A stretch of DNA of 64,000 nt from Yersinia massiliensis CCUG 53443 (GTDB lineage Bacteria; Pseudomonadota; Gammaproteobacteria; Enterobacterales; Enterobacteriaceae), in NCBI RefSeq assembly GCF_000312485.1, contig NZ_HE997647.1, forward strand, positions 62,001 through 126,000. The letters are read 5' to 3'. The notes beneath the pieces are model-generated. The model saw only the letters and a list, made by a program, of their open reading frames with translations, made no database searches and was not told where the DNA came from. The position numbers were made by a program, and so were the translations under genes. The number at the start of each line of letters is the position of its first letter. The first letter of the stretch is position 1. Of this stretch, positions 36,513 through 48,596 are shown piece after piece.

Positions 36513-36790
36513 GTCGCACTCCAGAAAACAGAAAAAGATGAGTTAAGAGTGAGCCAATATAACGGCAACATCAACTAACGAGTCTGATCAAGGACAAAAA
36601 TGACGCCATTGATTTTGACTAAGGCTATTCTTGAAAGAAGAATCCCTGAATTTCAGGGAAAAGGACCAAGTTATTGGGCTATTGTCGCATTGTGAAGTAA
36701 AAAACCGGTGTTACGTGCTGTTTTTGTCATATAGTATTTTCGTCAAAGGAACTGCGTTTTTACTTCAAGTGCGCTTCGCAAGGCTAAGGG
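36513..36790 (+). promoter_or_regulatory. acuI-csrD divergent region with a 17-bp palindrome
   Basis: TCCCTGAA-T-TTCAGGGA at 36643-36659 is a perfect dyad with 8-bp arms, 131 bases upstream of csrD and 131 bases from acuI. It could be an operator for either gene or a small hairpin. No gene is seen in the region. Confidence 0.45.
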
Positions 36791-38710
36791 ATGAGATTTA
36801 CAACCAAACTTTCTGCATTTATGACCCTGCTGGTCGTCTTGGCAATGTGTTTAGTGCTGTTGGGTAGCACTGCAAGCTTCTTCTATCTGTGTCAGAAAAA
36901 GTTGGAGCACCGTCTCCAGAGCATTGCGACGGCCTATGATCAGTCACTATTGCAATATCCGCCAGACAAAGAACGTGAATGGCTACCCATCTTGATGCGC
37001 ACGATCGATGTCGTAGAAGTCAGTATTCGTAATGAAACCAGCACGTTGTACAGTCTTAAACTGCCTGCCGTCTATACACCTTGGAATCATAAGAGCCAGC
37101 ACCGTACATTGGTCGTCCCTATGCTGCATCAACCGGGGGCGTCAATGCATTTTACCTATGTTGATCCCTTAAATAGCTATACCCGCTCTCTCTATGCGAT
37201 GGCAATTTTATCACTGGCAGCGATGGTGATTGCACTGACATTATTGTTGAGTTTCCGTTGGTTGCGTGAACAAACTGCCGGTCAAGAGAAACTAGAACGA
37301 CGGGCAAAGCGCATTTTGAGCGGCGAACGTGAAAATGCCATTCGCAGCGAAGGCCATGAATGGCCACCTTGTGCCAGTCGTGCGATGGACCATTTATTGG
37401 CGGAATTGGCCGAGGTAAGAGCTGAGCGTAATCGGGTCGATATCTTGATTCGTACTTTTGCGGCGCAGGATGCTAAAACCGGTTTCAGCAATCGGCAGTT
37501 CTTTGATAACCAATTAACAACGCACTTAGAAGAATCAGGTGCGCACGGGGTTGTGATGATGATACAGCTCCCTGATTTTGACCGTTTGAATGAAACCGGT
37601 GACCATCAGTTGGTACAAGAGTTAATGCATTCACTGATCAATCTGTTTTCGACCTTTATGACCCGCCATCCCACCGCGCTATTGGCCCGTTATCATCAAA
37701 ATGAGGTCGCCATTTTACTGCCGCATAAAACCCTAAAATATGCCGATGTGATGGCGGCACAATTGCTCCATGCTGTTGGGACATTACCCAAGCCTCATGT
37801 TATTGACCGTGAATCATTGCTGCATATTGGGATTGTGGCGTATCGCAGTGGCGAGACCGTTGAGCAAATTATGGATAACGCCGCGCAAGCAACCAGAAAT
37901 GCAGCGATGAGTGGCGGAAACGGTTGGTATGTCTTTGACACTAACGTGGCAGAAAAAGGGCGTGGTAGTGTCAAATGGCGCACTTTATTAGAGCAAACGC
38001 TGGCAAACGGTGGCCCAAGGCTCTATCAGCGGCCAGTGATTACCGTGGACGGCAATCTTCATCATCGTGAAGTAATTAGCCGCATATTTGATGGCAAGCA
38101 AGAGTTACTGGCGGCTGAATTTATGCCCTTAGTACAACTGTTTGGTTTAGCTGAGCGCTATGACCGTCAAAAAATTGATCGGATAATTCCTTTATTATCT
38201 TTATGGCCGGACGAAACTCTGGCATTTTCTATCTGCGTTGATTCATTATTGCAGCGTCCTTTCCAGCGTTGGCTGCGGGATACGCTGTTGCAATGTAAAA
38301 AATCGGATAGAACGCGAATTATCTTTGAACTTGCAGAGGCAGATGTGTGTCAACATATCGACCAAATCCGTCCGATGATTCGTTTATTGCTCGGGCTAGG
38401 CTGCAAAGTCATGGTATCGCAGGCTGGATTAACCGTTGTCAGCACGTCTTACATCAAGTCGCTGCGGATCAAGATGATCAAGCTTCATCCTGGATTAGTC
38501 AGAAACATTAATTTACGTTATGAGAATCAGTTGTTTGTTGAAAGTTTGACCGGTGCCTGCGCAGGAACGCATACAAAAGTTTTTGCCGCTGAAGTGCTTA
38601 CCCGCGAAGAATGGCAAACACTGAAAGAGAAAGGTATTTACGGTGGACAGGGCAATTTTTTTGCTTCACCAGCGCCTTTAAATCCCGAAAAGAAAAAATA
38701 TTCGTATTAG
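36791..38710 (+). CDS. csrD: RNase E specificity factor CsrD (degenerate GGDEF-EAL)
   Basis: A 639-residue inner-membrane protein that targets the sRNAs CsrB/CsrC for RNase E decay and so raises free CsrA. Two transmembrane helices (about 10-32 and 132-154) flank a periplasmic domain; a HAMP-like linker, GGDEF domain and EAL domain follow. Both enzymatic motifs are degenerate: the GGDEF position reads YHQNEV and the EAL signature is replaced by EFMPLV, so it should neither make nor degrade cyclic di-GMP. E. coli CsrD is also degenerate but with different residues. Located between acuI and mreB as in E. coli. Confidence 0.95.
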   Translation: MRFTTKLSAFMTLLVVLAMCLVLLGSTASFFYLCQKKLEHRLQSIATAYDQSLLQYPPDKEREWLPILMRTIDVVEVSIRNETSTLYSLKLPAVYTPWNHKSQHRTLVVPMLHQPGASMHFTYVDPLNSYTRSLYAMAILSLAAMVIALTLLLSFRWLREQTAGQEKLERRAKRILSGERENAIRSEGHEWPPCASRAMDHLLAELAEVRAERNRVDILIRTFAAQDAKTGFSNRQFFDNQLTTHLEESGAHGVVMMIQLPDFDRLNETGDHQLVQELMHSLINLFSTFMTRHPTALLARYHQNEVAILLPHKTLKYADVMAAQLLHAVGTLPKPHVIDRESLLHIGIVAYRSGETVEQIMDNAAQATRNAAMSGGNGWYVFDTNVAEKGRGSVKWRTLLEQTLANGGPRLYQRPVITVDGNLHHREVISRIFDGKQELLAAEFMPLVQLFGLAERYDRQKIDRIIPLLSLWPDETLAFSICVDSLLQRPFQRWLRDTLLQCKKSDRTRIIFELAEADVCQHIDQIRPMIRLLLGLGCKVMVSQAGLTVVSTSYIKSLRIKMIKLHPGLVRNINLRYENQLFVESLTGACAGTHTKVFAAEVLTREEWQTLKEKGIYGGQGNFFASPAPLNPEKKKYSY

Positions 38711-40087
<1,377 letters not shown>

Positions 40088-40193
40088 TCAGCCAGAAGGA
40101 GAACGCCAGATCGAATGAACTGATATCCAAGGAAAGGGGATAGGTTTAGGTTTGGCGCTTCTTCCTCATGTCGTCGAGGAATACGCATAATTT

Positions 40194-41207
40194 ATGAAGC
40201 CGATTTTTAGCCGGGGTCCATCCCTGCAACTGCGGTTGTTCTTTGCCGTTCTTGCAGCCATTATTTTGGTTATCGCTGATAGCCGATTAGGTACGTTTGT
40301 AAAAGTGCGCACCTATATGGACACTGCAGTTAGCCCTTTCTATTTTCTGGCCAACGGGCCACGAAAAGTTCTCGACAATGTTTCTGAAACGCTGGCGACT
40401 CGTGAACAGCTTGAGCTGGAAAATCGTGCATTGCGCCAAGAGTTGTTATTAAAAAATACTGACCTACAGCTACTCGGGCAATTTAAGCAGGAAAATAACC
40501 GCTTACGTGAATTGCTGGGTTCTCCGCTGCGTCAAGACGAACAAAAAATGGTCACGCAGGTGATGTCCAGCGGGACCGATCCCTACAGCGATCAAGTTGT
40601 TATCGATAAAGGTTCTAATAATGGCGTTTACGAAGGCCAGCCGGTTATCAGTGATCGGGGTGTCGTAGGCCAAGTCGTTGCGGTGAGTAAATTAACCAGC
40701 CGCGTATTATTGATTTGCGATGCCTCTCATGCTCTACCGATACAGGTGCTTCGCAATGATATTCGAGTGATTGCCGCAGGGAGTGGTTGCACTGATGACT
40801 TATTATTGGAACACCTGCCAAGCAATACAGATATTCGCGTCGGTGATGTGTTAGTCACGTCAGGCCTCGGTGGCCGCTTCCCTGAAGGCTACCCTGTTGC
40901 GGTGGTGTCTTCGGTCAAAGTGGATAATCAGCGGGCTTATACTGTGATTCAAGCGCGTCCGACCGCTGACCTACAACGCTTACGTTACCTGCTGTTGCTG
41001 TGGGGCGCTGATCGTAATGGCGATATACCCTTGCCGCCAAACGAAGTCCGCCGCGTGGCAAATGAACGTCTGGCTCCGATGATGTCGCAAGTGTTGCCTG
41101 CTGCAGATGAAATGGGGCCGCCAGCACCGCCTACGACTGGGGCACCTTCTGCTGCAGCACCGACGACTGCGCCAAACGCAATCACTGCGCCAGGAGTCTC
41201 ACCATGA
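40194..41207 (+). CDS. mreC: rod-shape protein MreC
   Basis: A 337-residue bitopic inner-membrane protein. A short cytoplasmic start is followed by a transmembrane helix (about 11-27), a coiled coil (about 60-100, RELLGSP end) and the periplasmic beta-barrel domain. The C-terminal 45 residues are Pro/Ala/Thr-rich and probably disordered. It links MreB filaments to PBP2 and RodA. It overlaps mreD by 4 bases (ATGA). Confidence 0.96.
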   Translation: MKPIFSRGPSLQLRLFFAVLAAIILVIADSRLGTFVKVRTYMDTAVSPFYFLANGPRKVLDNVSETLATREQLELENRALRQELLLKNTDLQLLGQFKQENNRLRELLGSPLRQDEQKMVTQVMSSGTDPYSDQVVIDKGSNNGVYEGQPVISDRGVVGQVVAVSKLTSRVLLICDASHALPIQVLRNDIRVIAAGSGCTDDLLLEHLPSNTDIRVGDVLVTSGLGGRFPEGYPVAVVSSVKVDNQRAYTVIQARPTADLQRLRYLLLLWGADRNGDIPLPPNEVRRVANERLAPMMSQVLPAADEMGPPAPPTTGAPSAAAPTTAPNAITAPGVSP

Positions 41208-41692
41208 ACCGTTACAGCAGCAATGGACGTTGGGTCATCTGGTTATCTTTCCTGATTGCCATGGTGCTGCAAATTATGCCGTGGCCTGAGCAAATCTACA
41301 TGTTCCGGCCTTCTTGGGTCGCGTTAGTTTTAATTTATTGGGTGATGGCCCTGCCGCATCGAGTCAACGTTGGCACCGGTTTTATTCTTGGGCTGATTAT
41401 GGACCTGATTCTGGGTTCAACACTCGGAGTGCGAGCGCTGGCACTGAGTATCATTGCTTATTTGGTCGCGTTTAAATTCCAGCTATTTCGCAATATGGCG
41501 TTGTGGCAGCAAGCACTTATCGTGATGCTGCTTTCGCTCACCATGGATGTTGTGGTGTTTTGGTCTGAGTTTTTAGTCATTAATGTCTCATTCCGCCCTG
41601 AAGTCTTCTGGAGTAGTGTCGTTAACGGCATTCTTTGGCCTTGGCTGTTTCTATTAATGCGTAAAATTCGCCGCCAATTTGCGGTGCAATAA
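41204..41692 (+). CDS. mreD: rod-shape membrane protein MreD
   Basis: A 162-residue inner-membrane protein with about five helices, including [19 protein letters not shown], and a basic C-terminus. It completes the MreBCD elongasome. Same length as E. coli MreD. Translationally coupled to mreC by overlap and 13 bases upstream of maf. Confidence 0.96.
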   Translation: MNRYSSNGRWVIWLSFLIAMVLQIMPWPEQIYMFRPSWVALVLIYWVMALPHRVNVGTGFILGLIMDLILGSTLGVRALALSIIAYLVAFKFQLFRNMALWQQALIVMLLSLTMDVVVFWSEFLVINVSFRPEVFWSSVVNGILWPWLFLLMRKIRRQFAVQ

Positions 41693-41705
41693 GGATCTAA
41701 GACTC

Positions 41706-42299
41706 ATGACCGCCCTGTATCTTGCATCTGGTTCTCCGCGTCGCCGTGAATTATTAGCCCTGCTAGATGTCCCGTTTGAGGTACTGAAAACAGAGGTTGA
41801 AGAGCAACGTCAACAAGAAGAAAGCGCGCAAGAGTACGTTTTGCGACTCGCGCAAGATAAAGCACGAGCAGGGGTGATGGTCGCGCCGCAGGATCTGCCA
41901 GTATTAGGGGCTGATACCATTGTGGTGCTCAATGGGCAAGTTTTAGAGAAACCTCGGGATGCAGAGCATGCCCAGCAAATATTGAGTGCATTATCTGGGC
42001 AACAACATCAGGTGATCACGGCGGTATCGCTGGCTGACCGGCAAGATGTGTTATCTGTCATGGTCGTGACAGATGTGACATTCCGTGTGTTATCTCCGTT
42101 GGAAATCAGTAAGTATATTGCTACCGGTGAACCCATGGACAAAGCGGGCGCTTACGGTATTCAGGGGAAAGGTGGTTGCTTCGTCAGGTCCATAACGGGC
42201 AGTTATCATGCTGTTGTCGGCCTGCCGCTGGTAGAAACCCATGAACTACTGAGTCATTTCATTGCGCTACGTAATGTGAGAGGAATACATGACAGCTGA
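41706..42299 (+). CDS. yhdE: Maf-type dTTP/UTP pyrophosphatase YhdE
   Basis: A 197-residue nucleotide pyrophosphatase that hydrolyses dTTP, UTP and modified pyrimidine nucleotides to monophosphates. The substrate loop [12 protein letters not shown] is at the start, and [16 protein letters not shown] and [12 protein letters not shown] carry the metal and catalytic residues. ATG 41706 gives the E. coli length. It overlaps rng by 11 bases. Confidence 0.95.
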   Translation: MTALYLASGSPRRRELLALLDVPFEVLKTEVEEQRQQEESAQEYVLRLAQDKARAGVMVAPQDLPVLGADTIVVLNGQVLEKPRDAEHAQQILSALSGQQHQVITAVSLADRQDVLSVMVVTDVTFRVLSPLEISKYIATGEPMDKAGAYGIQGKGGCFVRSITGSYHAVVGLPLVETHELLSHFIALRNVRGIHDS

Positions 42300-43758
42300 A
42301 TTACTGGTCAATATTACCCCGTCTGAAACGCGGGTTGCCTATATTGATGGTGGCATCCTGCAAGAAATACATATTGAGCGTGAAGCTAAACGAGGGATCG
42401 TTGGCAATATTTATAAAGGTCGAGTGAGCCGAGTATTACCGGGCATGCAAGCGGCCTTTGTTGATATCGGTCTCGAAAAGGCCGCCTTCCTGCATGCTTC
42501 CGATATCATGCCCCACACCGAATGCGTGGCTGGGGATGAGCAAAAAAACTTCAATGTCCGCGATATCGCTGAACTGGTTCGTCAGGGCCAAGATTTAATG
42601 GTGCAGGTGGTGAAAGACCCTCTTGGCACCAAAGGCGCACGTTTAACCACGGATATCACTCTGCCATCACGTTATTTGGTGTTGATGCCAGGGGCTGCGC
42701 ATGTTGGCGTTTCCCAGCGCATTGAAAGTGAAGTCGAACGTGAACGGTTGAAGAAAATCGTGGCTGCCTATTGCGACGAACAAGGTGGCTTTATTATTCG
42801 TACCGCCGCTGAAGGCATCGGCGACGAAGAACTTTCCGCGGATGCTGCTTTCCTCAAACGCCTGTGGACGAAAGTCCAAGAGCGTAAAAAGCGCAATATC
42901 ACTAAATATAAACTGTATGGCGAAATGGCACTGGCGCAGCGCGTACTGCGTGATTTTGCTGGTGCAGCGCTGGATAAAATCCGCGTTGACTCTAAACTGA
43001 CCTATGATTTTCTGGTGGAATTTACCAGCGAATATATTCCGGAAATGACCGAAAAGCTGGAATTGTACGCCGGTAAGCAACCGATTTTTGACCTCTATGA
43101 TGTCGAAAACGAAATTCAGCGATCACTAGAGCGTAAAGTTGAATTAAAATCAGGTGGTTACCTGATTATTGACCAGACCGAAGCCATGACCACCGTGGAT
43201 ATCAACACCGGTGCGTTTGTCGGTCACCGCAATCTCGACGAAACTATTTTCAATACCAATATTGAAGCCACTCAGGCTATCGCGCGCCAACTGCGGATGC
43301 GTAATCTGGGGGGGATTATCATTATTGATTTCATTGATATGGTTAATGAAGAACATCGCCGGCGTGTATTGCACTCGCTGGAACAAGCGCTGAGTAAAGA
43401 TCGAGTAAAAACCAGTATTAATGGTTTCTCTCAGCTAGGCTTAGTCGAAATGACACGTAAGCGTACGCGGGAGAGCATTGAGCACGTACTGTGCAATGAA
43501 TGCCCTAACTGCCGTGGGCGTGGCACAGTTAAGTCGGTAGAAACGGTGTGCTACGAAATTCTGCGTGAAATCGTCCGTGTTCACCATGCTTATGATTCTG
43601 ATCGCTTCTTGGTCTATGCTTCTCCTGCTGTAGGGGAAGCGCTGAAAGGTGAGGAATCCCATGCGCTGGCTGAGGTCGAAATCTTTGTCGGCAAGCAGGT
43701 CAAAGTTCAGATTGAACCACTGTATAACCAAGAGCAGTTTGACGTGGTGATGATGTAA
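42289..43758 (+). CDS. rng: ribonuclease G
   Basis: A 489-residue endoribonuclease (CafA), the shorter paralogue of RNase E that matures 16S rRNA 5' ends. An S1-like domain begins near residue 38 ([21 protein letters not shown], given here as [17 protein letters not shown]), the DNase I-like catalytic part has [11 protein letters not shown] and IIIDFIDM with the metal-binding aspartates, and the zinc-link CPNCRGRG is present near residue 404. Exact E. coli length. Confidence 0.97.
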   Translation: MTAELLVNITPSETRVAYIDGGILQEIHIEREAKRGIVGNIYKGRVSRVLPGMQAAFVDIGLEKAAFLHASDIMPHTECVAGDEQKNFNVRDIAELVRQGQDLMVQVVKDPLGTKGARLTTDITLPSRYLVLMPGAAHVGVSQRIESEVERERLKKIVAAYCDEQGGFIIRTAAEGIGDEELSADAAFLKRLWTKVQERKKRNITKYKLYGEMALAQRVLRDFAGAALDKIRVDSKLTYDFLVEFTSEYIPEMTEKLELYAGKQPIFDLYDVENEIQRSLERKVELKSGGYLIIDQTEAMTTVDINTGAFVGHRNLDETIFNTNIEATQAIARQLRMRNLGGIIIIDFIDMVNEEHRRRVLHSLEQALSKDRVKTSINGFSQLGLVEMTRKRTRESIEHVLCNECPNCRGRGTVKSVETVCYEILREIVRVHHAYDSDRFLVYASPAVGEALKGEESHALAEVEIFVGKQVKVQIEPLYNQEQFDVVMM

Positions 43759-43833
43759 AATCTCCCAGCCGACATGGGATGGGAGCTATTAAGATCTGCT
43801 GTAACCTTTGCAGCCGATGGTAAGGAGAGATGT

Positions 43834-46800
43834 GTGAGGCGACTGCCCAGGATTTTGTTAGCGACAGGCGCCACAATAATTGTTGTGGTGGCGCTGTTGG
43901 TCAGTGGGCTACGGATGATGCTGCCTCTCATCAACGATTATCGTCCGCAAATCGTGGCCAAAGTCCAGTCCATCAGCGGGATCCCACTGGAAGTGGGGTT
44001 CATGCAGGGGACGTGGGAAACTTTTGGTCCGACGCTGGAATTACGCGATATTCGCGCTAAATTACCGTCTGCCGATTGGCAGGTGCAACGGGTGACGCTT
44101 GCGCTTGATGTGTGGCAATCGTTGCTCCATTGGCGCTGGCAGTTCCGCGATATGACGTTCTATCAGTTGCAGTTGGACTTGAACACCACACTGGATCGGC
44201 AGCAAAGTAACAGCCGCAATCTTGAAGCCAGCCAGATTACCGATATCTTCCTGCGCCAGTTGGACCATTTTGACTTGCGTAATAGCCGCATCTCATTTCT
44301 GACACCCTCTGGCCCACGCGCCGAACTAGAAATCCCACAACTGACTTGGCTGAATTCTTTCAATCGACACCGTGCGGAAGGGCAAATTAGCCTTTCGACC
44401 ATTAATGGTCAGCATGGCGCCGTGATGGTTCGTATCGACCTGCATGATAATCAGGGTATTTTAGATACAGGCACCGTTTATATGCAGGCCGATAATATTG
44501 ATGTTAAGCCGTGGATCAGCCGCTGGTTGCATAACAATACGGGCTTGAATAGCGCTGAGTTCAGTCTGGCCGCTTGGCTGAGTATCAAAAGTGGCGAAGT
44601 CTACAGCGGTAATGTTTTGCTCAGTGAAGGGCACGCGGATTGGACGGTCAATGACAAAACCCATCAACTTGCCGTCGATAATTTTGTGCTCGAAGGCCGT
44701 CGTCAGGGTAATGGTTGGCAAATTGATGCGCCCCAACTGAGTCTTAAAACCGATGGGCTACCTTGGCCGAAAGGCCACCTTTCTGCGCTGTGGCTCCCTG
44801 AGAACACTCAATTCATTGGACCAGACCAAACCCAAGAATTACGTATTCGTGCCACTAATATCCAGTTGGAACGTGTGGGGCCACTCTTACCCACGTTGTC
44901 ACTGTTTACGCCTGAATTAATGAATCGATGGACGGATTTACGTCCACAAGGCATCGTCGATGCGCTGGCTCTGGACATCCCGATTAGCCAGCCAGAAAAA
45001 ACGCGTTTTCAGGCTAAATGGCACGATATGAGCTGGCAGCACTGGGAGGTGCTGCCGGGCGTGAATAATTTCAGTGGTACATTGGCCGGTTCAGCCAAGC
45101 AAGGGCAGATGAATGTCAGCCTTAATGACAGCACCTTACCCTATGGCGATATGTTCCGCGCACCACTAGAAGTGAGTCAGGCCAGTGGCGCATTGAACTG
45201 GCAAGTCGATGATAAAGGATGGGAGCTGTGGAGTGACCAACTGGATGTCAGGGCCAAATCACTGTGGGGTAACGGCAGTTTCCGCTATCAGCAGCCGGAC
45301 AAAGGGCAGCCTTGGCTTAGCATTCTAACGGGTATCCGTCTGTATGACGCCACCGATGCTTGGCGTTACTTCCCTGAACCCCTTATGGGCAAGAAGCTGG
45401 TGGAATATTTGACTGAGGCGTTACAAGGTGGGCAAGTCGATAATGCTACGCTGGTCTATAATGGCAACCCTCATGATTTTCCTTATAAACATAAAGAAGG
45501 CCAGTTCCAAGTTTATGTCCCGCTACGTGACGCGACTTTCCAGTTCCAACCGGATTGGCCTGCGTTAGAGAATTTAGCCATCGATCTGAATTTCCTCAAT
45601 GAAGGTTTGTGGATGGATGCCCCTCATGCGATGTTGGGTAATGTCACGGGTCGCAATATCAGTGCCATCATTCCTGATTACCTGAAAGAAAAGCTGTATG
45701 TCGATGCTGAGGTAGTGGGCGAAGGTCGCGATGTTCATGACTACTTTACCCAAACACCCTTGAATGATTCGGTGGCTGAAACCTTAGATGAGTTGCAGGT
45801 AGGTGGTAAAGTTAGTGGGCGCTTACACCTAGATATTCCACTGCAAGAAGACCGCATCACCCATGCTAATGGCGAAGTGACGCTGAATAATAACAGCTTG
45901 CTGGTGAAACCACTGAAAAGCCAACTGGAGAATATCAGTGGTAAATTCCGCTTCAATGATGGCAATCTCGATAGCGATGCCTTATCCGCTAACTGGTTTG
46001 GTCAGCCGTTAACCGTTGATTTTACGACGGAAGAGCAGCCAAAAAACTTTTTAGTGAATGTTGGACTGCACGGCGATTGGCTACCGGCTAAATTGCCGGG
46101 TGTGCCAGACAACGTGGCTAAATTACTCAATGGCAGTGCGAATTGGGAAGGCAAAGTTGTCGTGCAATTACCCAAAAAAGGCAAGCCAGACTACAAAGTC
46201 GATGTAACGGCTGACCTAAAGAAAGTGAGCAGTCACTTACCGTCACCGCTGGATAAAACCAGTGGTAAGGCATTGCCTATTCATGTGCAAGCTATTGGCG
46301 GATTAGATTCATTTATGCTGTCAGGTAGTGCGGGCGGCAACAACCACTTTAATAGCCAGTGGTTACTGCAAAAAGATCAAGTCGAATTGGCGAGTGCGAT
46401 TTGGCAAAACAGTAGCCAAAAGACAGATAGCCCAAAAACAGACAGCAAAAAAGTCCCACCGTTGCCGGAGGAGAAAGGCCTGGTACTGAAATTACCGCCA
46501 CTGGACGGTGAGCGCTGGCTAGCCTTGATGGCACCTGAGTTGTCCACGGGAAGTGCGCCTTTTACCTCGTCGGCACCGCCTAAAATAAAAGGTAGCGATT
46601 CTAGTGTCATCTTCCCGCAACGGTTGACCTTAGAGACGCCGCAACTATTGGTAGGAGGGCAGGCCTGGCATCAACTGACGTTGCTGGTCGAGCCGCTGCT
46701 AGCAGGCACTAAAGTGACCGCAAATGGCGAGGAAGTTAGGGGGAGCTTGATGATGGACGACCGTGGTCCTTGGCATGCGGACGTTGATTACCTTTATTAC

Positions 46801-47715
46801 AATCCGCAATGGGCAGCCAACGAGGCGAAAGACCCGTTTGCGCAAGCGGCGGCGCCAGCAAGCACTGACAAAATTTCATTCCGCCATTGGCCAGCACTGC
46901 AACTACGCTGTAAAGCGTGCTGGATTCTTGGGCAGAACATTGGGCGAATTAATGCCGATCTGACGCCGAAAGATGACATTTTGGCGCTGACGAATGGCCT
47001 GATTGAAGCGGGCAACGGGCGAGCGAAAATAAGTGGGCAATGGCAACAAGACGCTGCGGGTGACAAGACCTCATTAAATGTCGCGCTGACAGGGGCTAAA
47101 ATCGATGAAACCCTCTCGTTCTTTGGCCTGACAACGCCAATAAGAGATGCCTCATTTGATATCAGTGCCGACGTAAACTGGCGTGGCGTACCCTGGCAAC
47201 CGCAGATTAATACCCTGAACGGGACGATTAAGAGTAGATTGGGTCGAGGGGTGTTGACAGATCTTGGTGGCGGGCGTGCGGGGCAACTCCTGCGGCTGGT
47301 CAGCTTCGACGCACTATTACGTAAGCTCCAGCTCGATTTTAGTGATACGTTTAGTCGTGACTTCGCCTTTGATTCGATTCGCGGCACGGCCAATATCAAA
47401 AATGGCGTCATGCATACCAATGATTTAGTGGTTGATGGCTTAGCCGCCGATATTGCCATGAGTGGCAATGTGGATTTGGCTAAACGGAAAATAGCCATGG
47501 AGGCGGTGATCACTCCCGAGATTTCGGCCACCGTCGGTGTTGCGACCGCCTTTGCGATCAACCCAGTAGTCGGTGCGGCAGTATTTGCTGCCTCGAAAAT
47601 TTTAGGGCCACTTTGGAGTAAGGTTTCGCTGATTCGTTACCAAATCACCGGTAGTTTGGATCAGCCGAACATCCATGAAGTATTACGCCAGCTAAAGGAG
47701 AGTAAGGCGCCATGA
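43834..47715 (+). CDS. yhdP: YhdP, AsmA/TamB-like lipid transport protein
   Basis: A 1293-residue protein with a single N-terminal membrane helix (LLATGATIIVVVALLVSGL) and a long repetitive beta-rich periplasmic body, one of the TamB/YdbH/YhdP group that bridges the two membranes for phospholipid export to the outer membrane. Near its end it has GVATAFAINPVVGAAVFAASK, a typical hydrophobic segment. I start at GTG 43834 because AAGGAG lies 6-7 bases upstream and the product begins VRRLPRILL as in E. coli; ATG 43774 would add 20 residues with no such site. It overlaps the next gene by 4 bases. Confidence 0.94.
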   Translation: MRRLPRILLATGATIIVVVALLVSGLRMMLPLINDYRPQIVAKVQSISGIPLEVGFMQGTWETFGPTLELRDIRAKLPSADWQVQRVTLALDVWQSLLHWRWQFRDMTFYQLQLDLNTTLDRQQSNSRNLEASQITDIFLRQLDHFDLRNSRISFLTPSGPRAELEIPQLTWLNSFNRHRAEGQISLSTINGQHGAVMVRIDLHDNQGILDTGTVYMQADNIDVKPWISRWLHNNTGLNSAEFSLAAWLSIKSGEVYSGNVLLSEGHADWTVNDKTHQLAVDNFVLEGRRQGNGWQIDAPQLSLKTDGLPWPKGHLSALWLPENTQFIGPDQTQELRIRATNIQLERVGPLLPTLSLFTPELMNRWTDLRPQGIVDALALDIPISQPEKTRFQAKWHDMSWQHWEVLPGVNNFSGTLAGSAKQGQMNVSLNDSTLPYGDMFRAPLEVSQASGALNWQVDDKGWELWSDQLDVRAKSLWGNGSFRYQQPDKGQPWLSILTGIRLYDATDAWRYFPEPLMGKKLVEYLTEALQGGQVDNATLVYNGNPHDFPYKHKEGQFQVYVPLRDATFQFQPDWPALENLAIDLNFLNEGLWMDAPHAMLGNVTGRNISAIIPDYLKEKLYVDAEVVGEGRDVHDYFTQTPLNDSVAETLDELQVGGKVSGRLHLDIPLQEDRITHANGEVTLNNNSLLVKPLKSQLENISGKFRFNDGNLDSDALSANWFGQPLTVDFTTEEQPKNFLVNVGLHGDWLPAKLPGVPDNVAKLLNGSANWEGKVVVQLPKKGKPDYKVDVTADLKKVSSHLPSPLDKTSGKALPIHVQAIGGLDSFMLSGSAGGNNHFNSQWLLQKDQVELASAIWQNSSQKTDSPKTDSKKVPPLPEEKGLVLKLPPLDGERWLALMAPELSTGSAPFTSSAPPKIKGSDSSVIFPQRLTLETPQLLVGGQAWHQLTLLVEPLLAGTKVTANGEEVRGSLMMDDRGPWHADVDYLYYNPQWAANEAKDPFAQAAAPASTDKISFRHWPALQLRCKACWILGQNIGRINADLTPKDDILALTNGLIEAGNGRAKISGQWQQDAAGDKTSLNVALTGAKIDETLSFFGLTTPIRDASFDISADVNWRGVPWQPQINTLNGTIKSRLGRGVLTDLGGGRAGQLLRLVSFDALLRKLQLDFSDTFSRDFAFDSIRGTANIKNGVMHTNDLVVDGLAADIAMSGNVDLAKRKIAMEAVITPEISATVGVATAFAINPVVGAAVFAASKILGPLWSKVSLIRYQITGSLDQPNIHEVLRQLKESKAP

Positions 47716-48584
47716 AAAATGCCAATGTTGCATTATTGCAGTTATGCAGCGGTGAAAATACCCGTGACAATCTGGCTCAAATTGAGCAGCAGATCAAACA
47801 GTTAAATTCTGGTATTAAGCTGGTTCTGACGCCGGAAAATGCATTATTGTTCGCCAATTCGGCCTCATATCGCCATCATGCAGAGCGCCACAATGACGGG
47901 CCGTTACAGCAAGAGATCCGCGAGATGGCTCGCCGTTATGGCGTTTGGATTCAAGTCGGTTCAATGCCGATGATAAGCCGTGAGTCGCCGGACCTTATTA
48001 CGACCAGCAGCTTGTTGTTTGATGACCAAGGTGAGTTAAAAGCACGCTACGACAAAATTCATATGTTTGATGTAGATATTAACGATATTCATGGCCGTTA
48101 TCGTGAGTCGGATACCTATCAAGCAGGACAAGAAGTCACCGTGGTCGATACCCCCGTAGGCCGCCTAGGCATGACCATTTGTTATGACTTACGTTTCCCT
48201 GGCTTATTCCAAGCCTTACGGGCGCAAGGTGCCGAGATTATTACCGTGCCAGCCGCTTTTACTAAAATGACCGGTGAAGCCCACTGGGAAATATTGCTGC
48301 GTGCGCGGGCGATTGAGAACCAATGCGTAATCTTGGCCGCTGCGCAAGTCGGGCGGCACGGTGCGACTCGCCGGACATGGGGCCATACAATGGCAGTCGA
48401 TGCTTGGGGTAAAATACTCGGGCAGAACCCAGATGCAGTCGCTGCATTGAAAGTCAAAATTGAAACCACAGGTTTGAAAACGATTCGTAGCCAAATGCCG
48501 GTATTGCAGCACAATCGCTTTTTAGCGCCACAGGTGCCGTCATTGCATGAGCTTTCAGCTAAATTAAAACCATCATCTAAATAA
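47712..48584 (+). CDS. carbon-nitrogen hydrolase, Nit1-like (deaminated glutathione amidase type)
   Basis: A 290-residue nitrilase-superfamily amidase with the full triad: Glu42 (LTPENALLF), Lys115 (RYDKIHMFD) and Cys157 (GMTICYDLRFP). The wording of the region RARAIENQC and the YDKIHMFDVDI segment resemble Nit1/YbeM, which hydrolyse deaminated glutathione as metabolite repair; this substrate is inferred. The ATGA overlap with yhdP and the 12-base gap to tldD show an operon. Confidence 0.85.
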   Translation: MKNANVALLQLCSGENTRDNLAQIEQQIKQLNSGIKLVLTPENALLFANSASYRHHAERHNDGPLQQEIREMARRYGVWIQVGSMPMISRESPDLITTSSLLFDDQGELKARYDKIHMFDVDINDIHGRYRESDTYQAGQEVTVVDTPVGRLGMTICYDLRFPGLFQALRAQGAEIITVPAAFTKMTGEAHWEILLRARAIENQCVILAAAQVGRHGATRRTWGHTMAVDAWGKILGQNPDAVAALKVKIETTGLKTIRSQMPVLQHNRFLAPQVPSLHELSAKLKPSSK

Positions 48585-48596
48585 AGAGTAAAAACT

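Noticed and set aside
43774..43833. ATG start for yhdP at 43774
   Set aside because: No ribosome-binding site precedes it, whereas GTG 43834 has AAGGAG at proper distance and gives the conserved N-terminus.
46797..47561. 254-codon ORF antisense to yhdP
   Set aside because: It lies wholly inside the well-supported yhdP reading frame on the other strand and encodes low-complexity Ser/Pro/Arg-rich sequence typical of antisense shadows.
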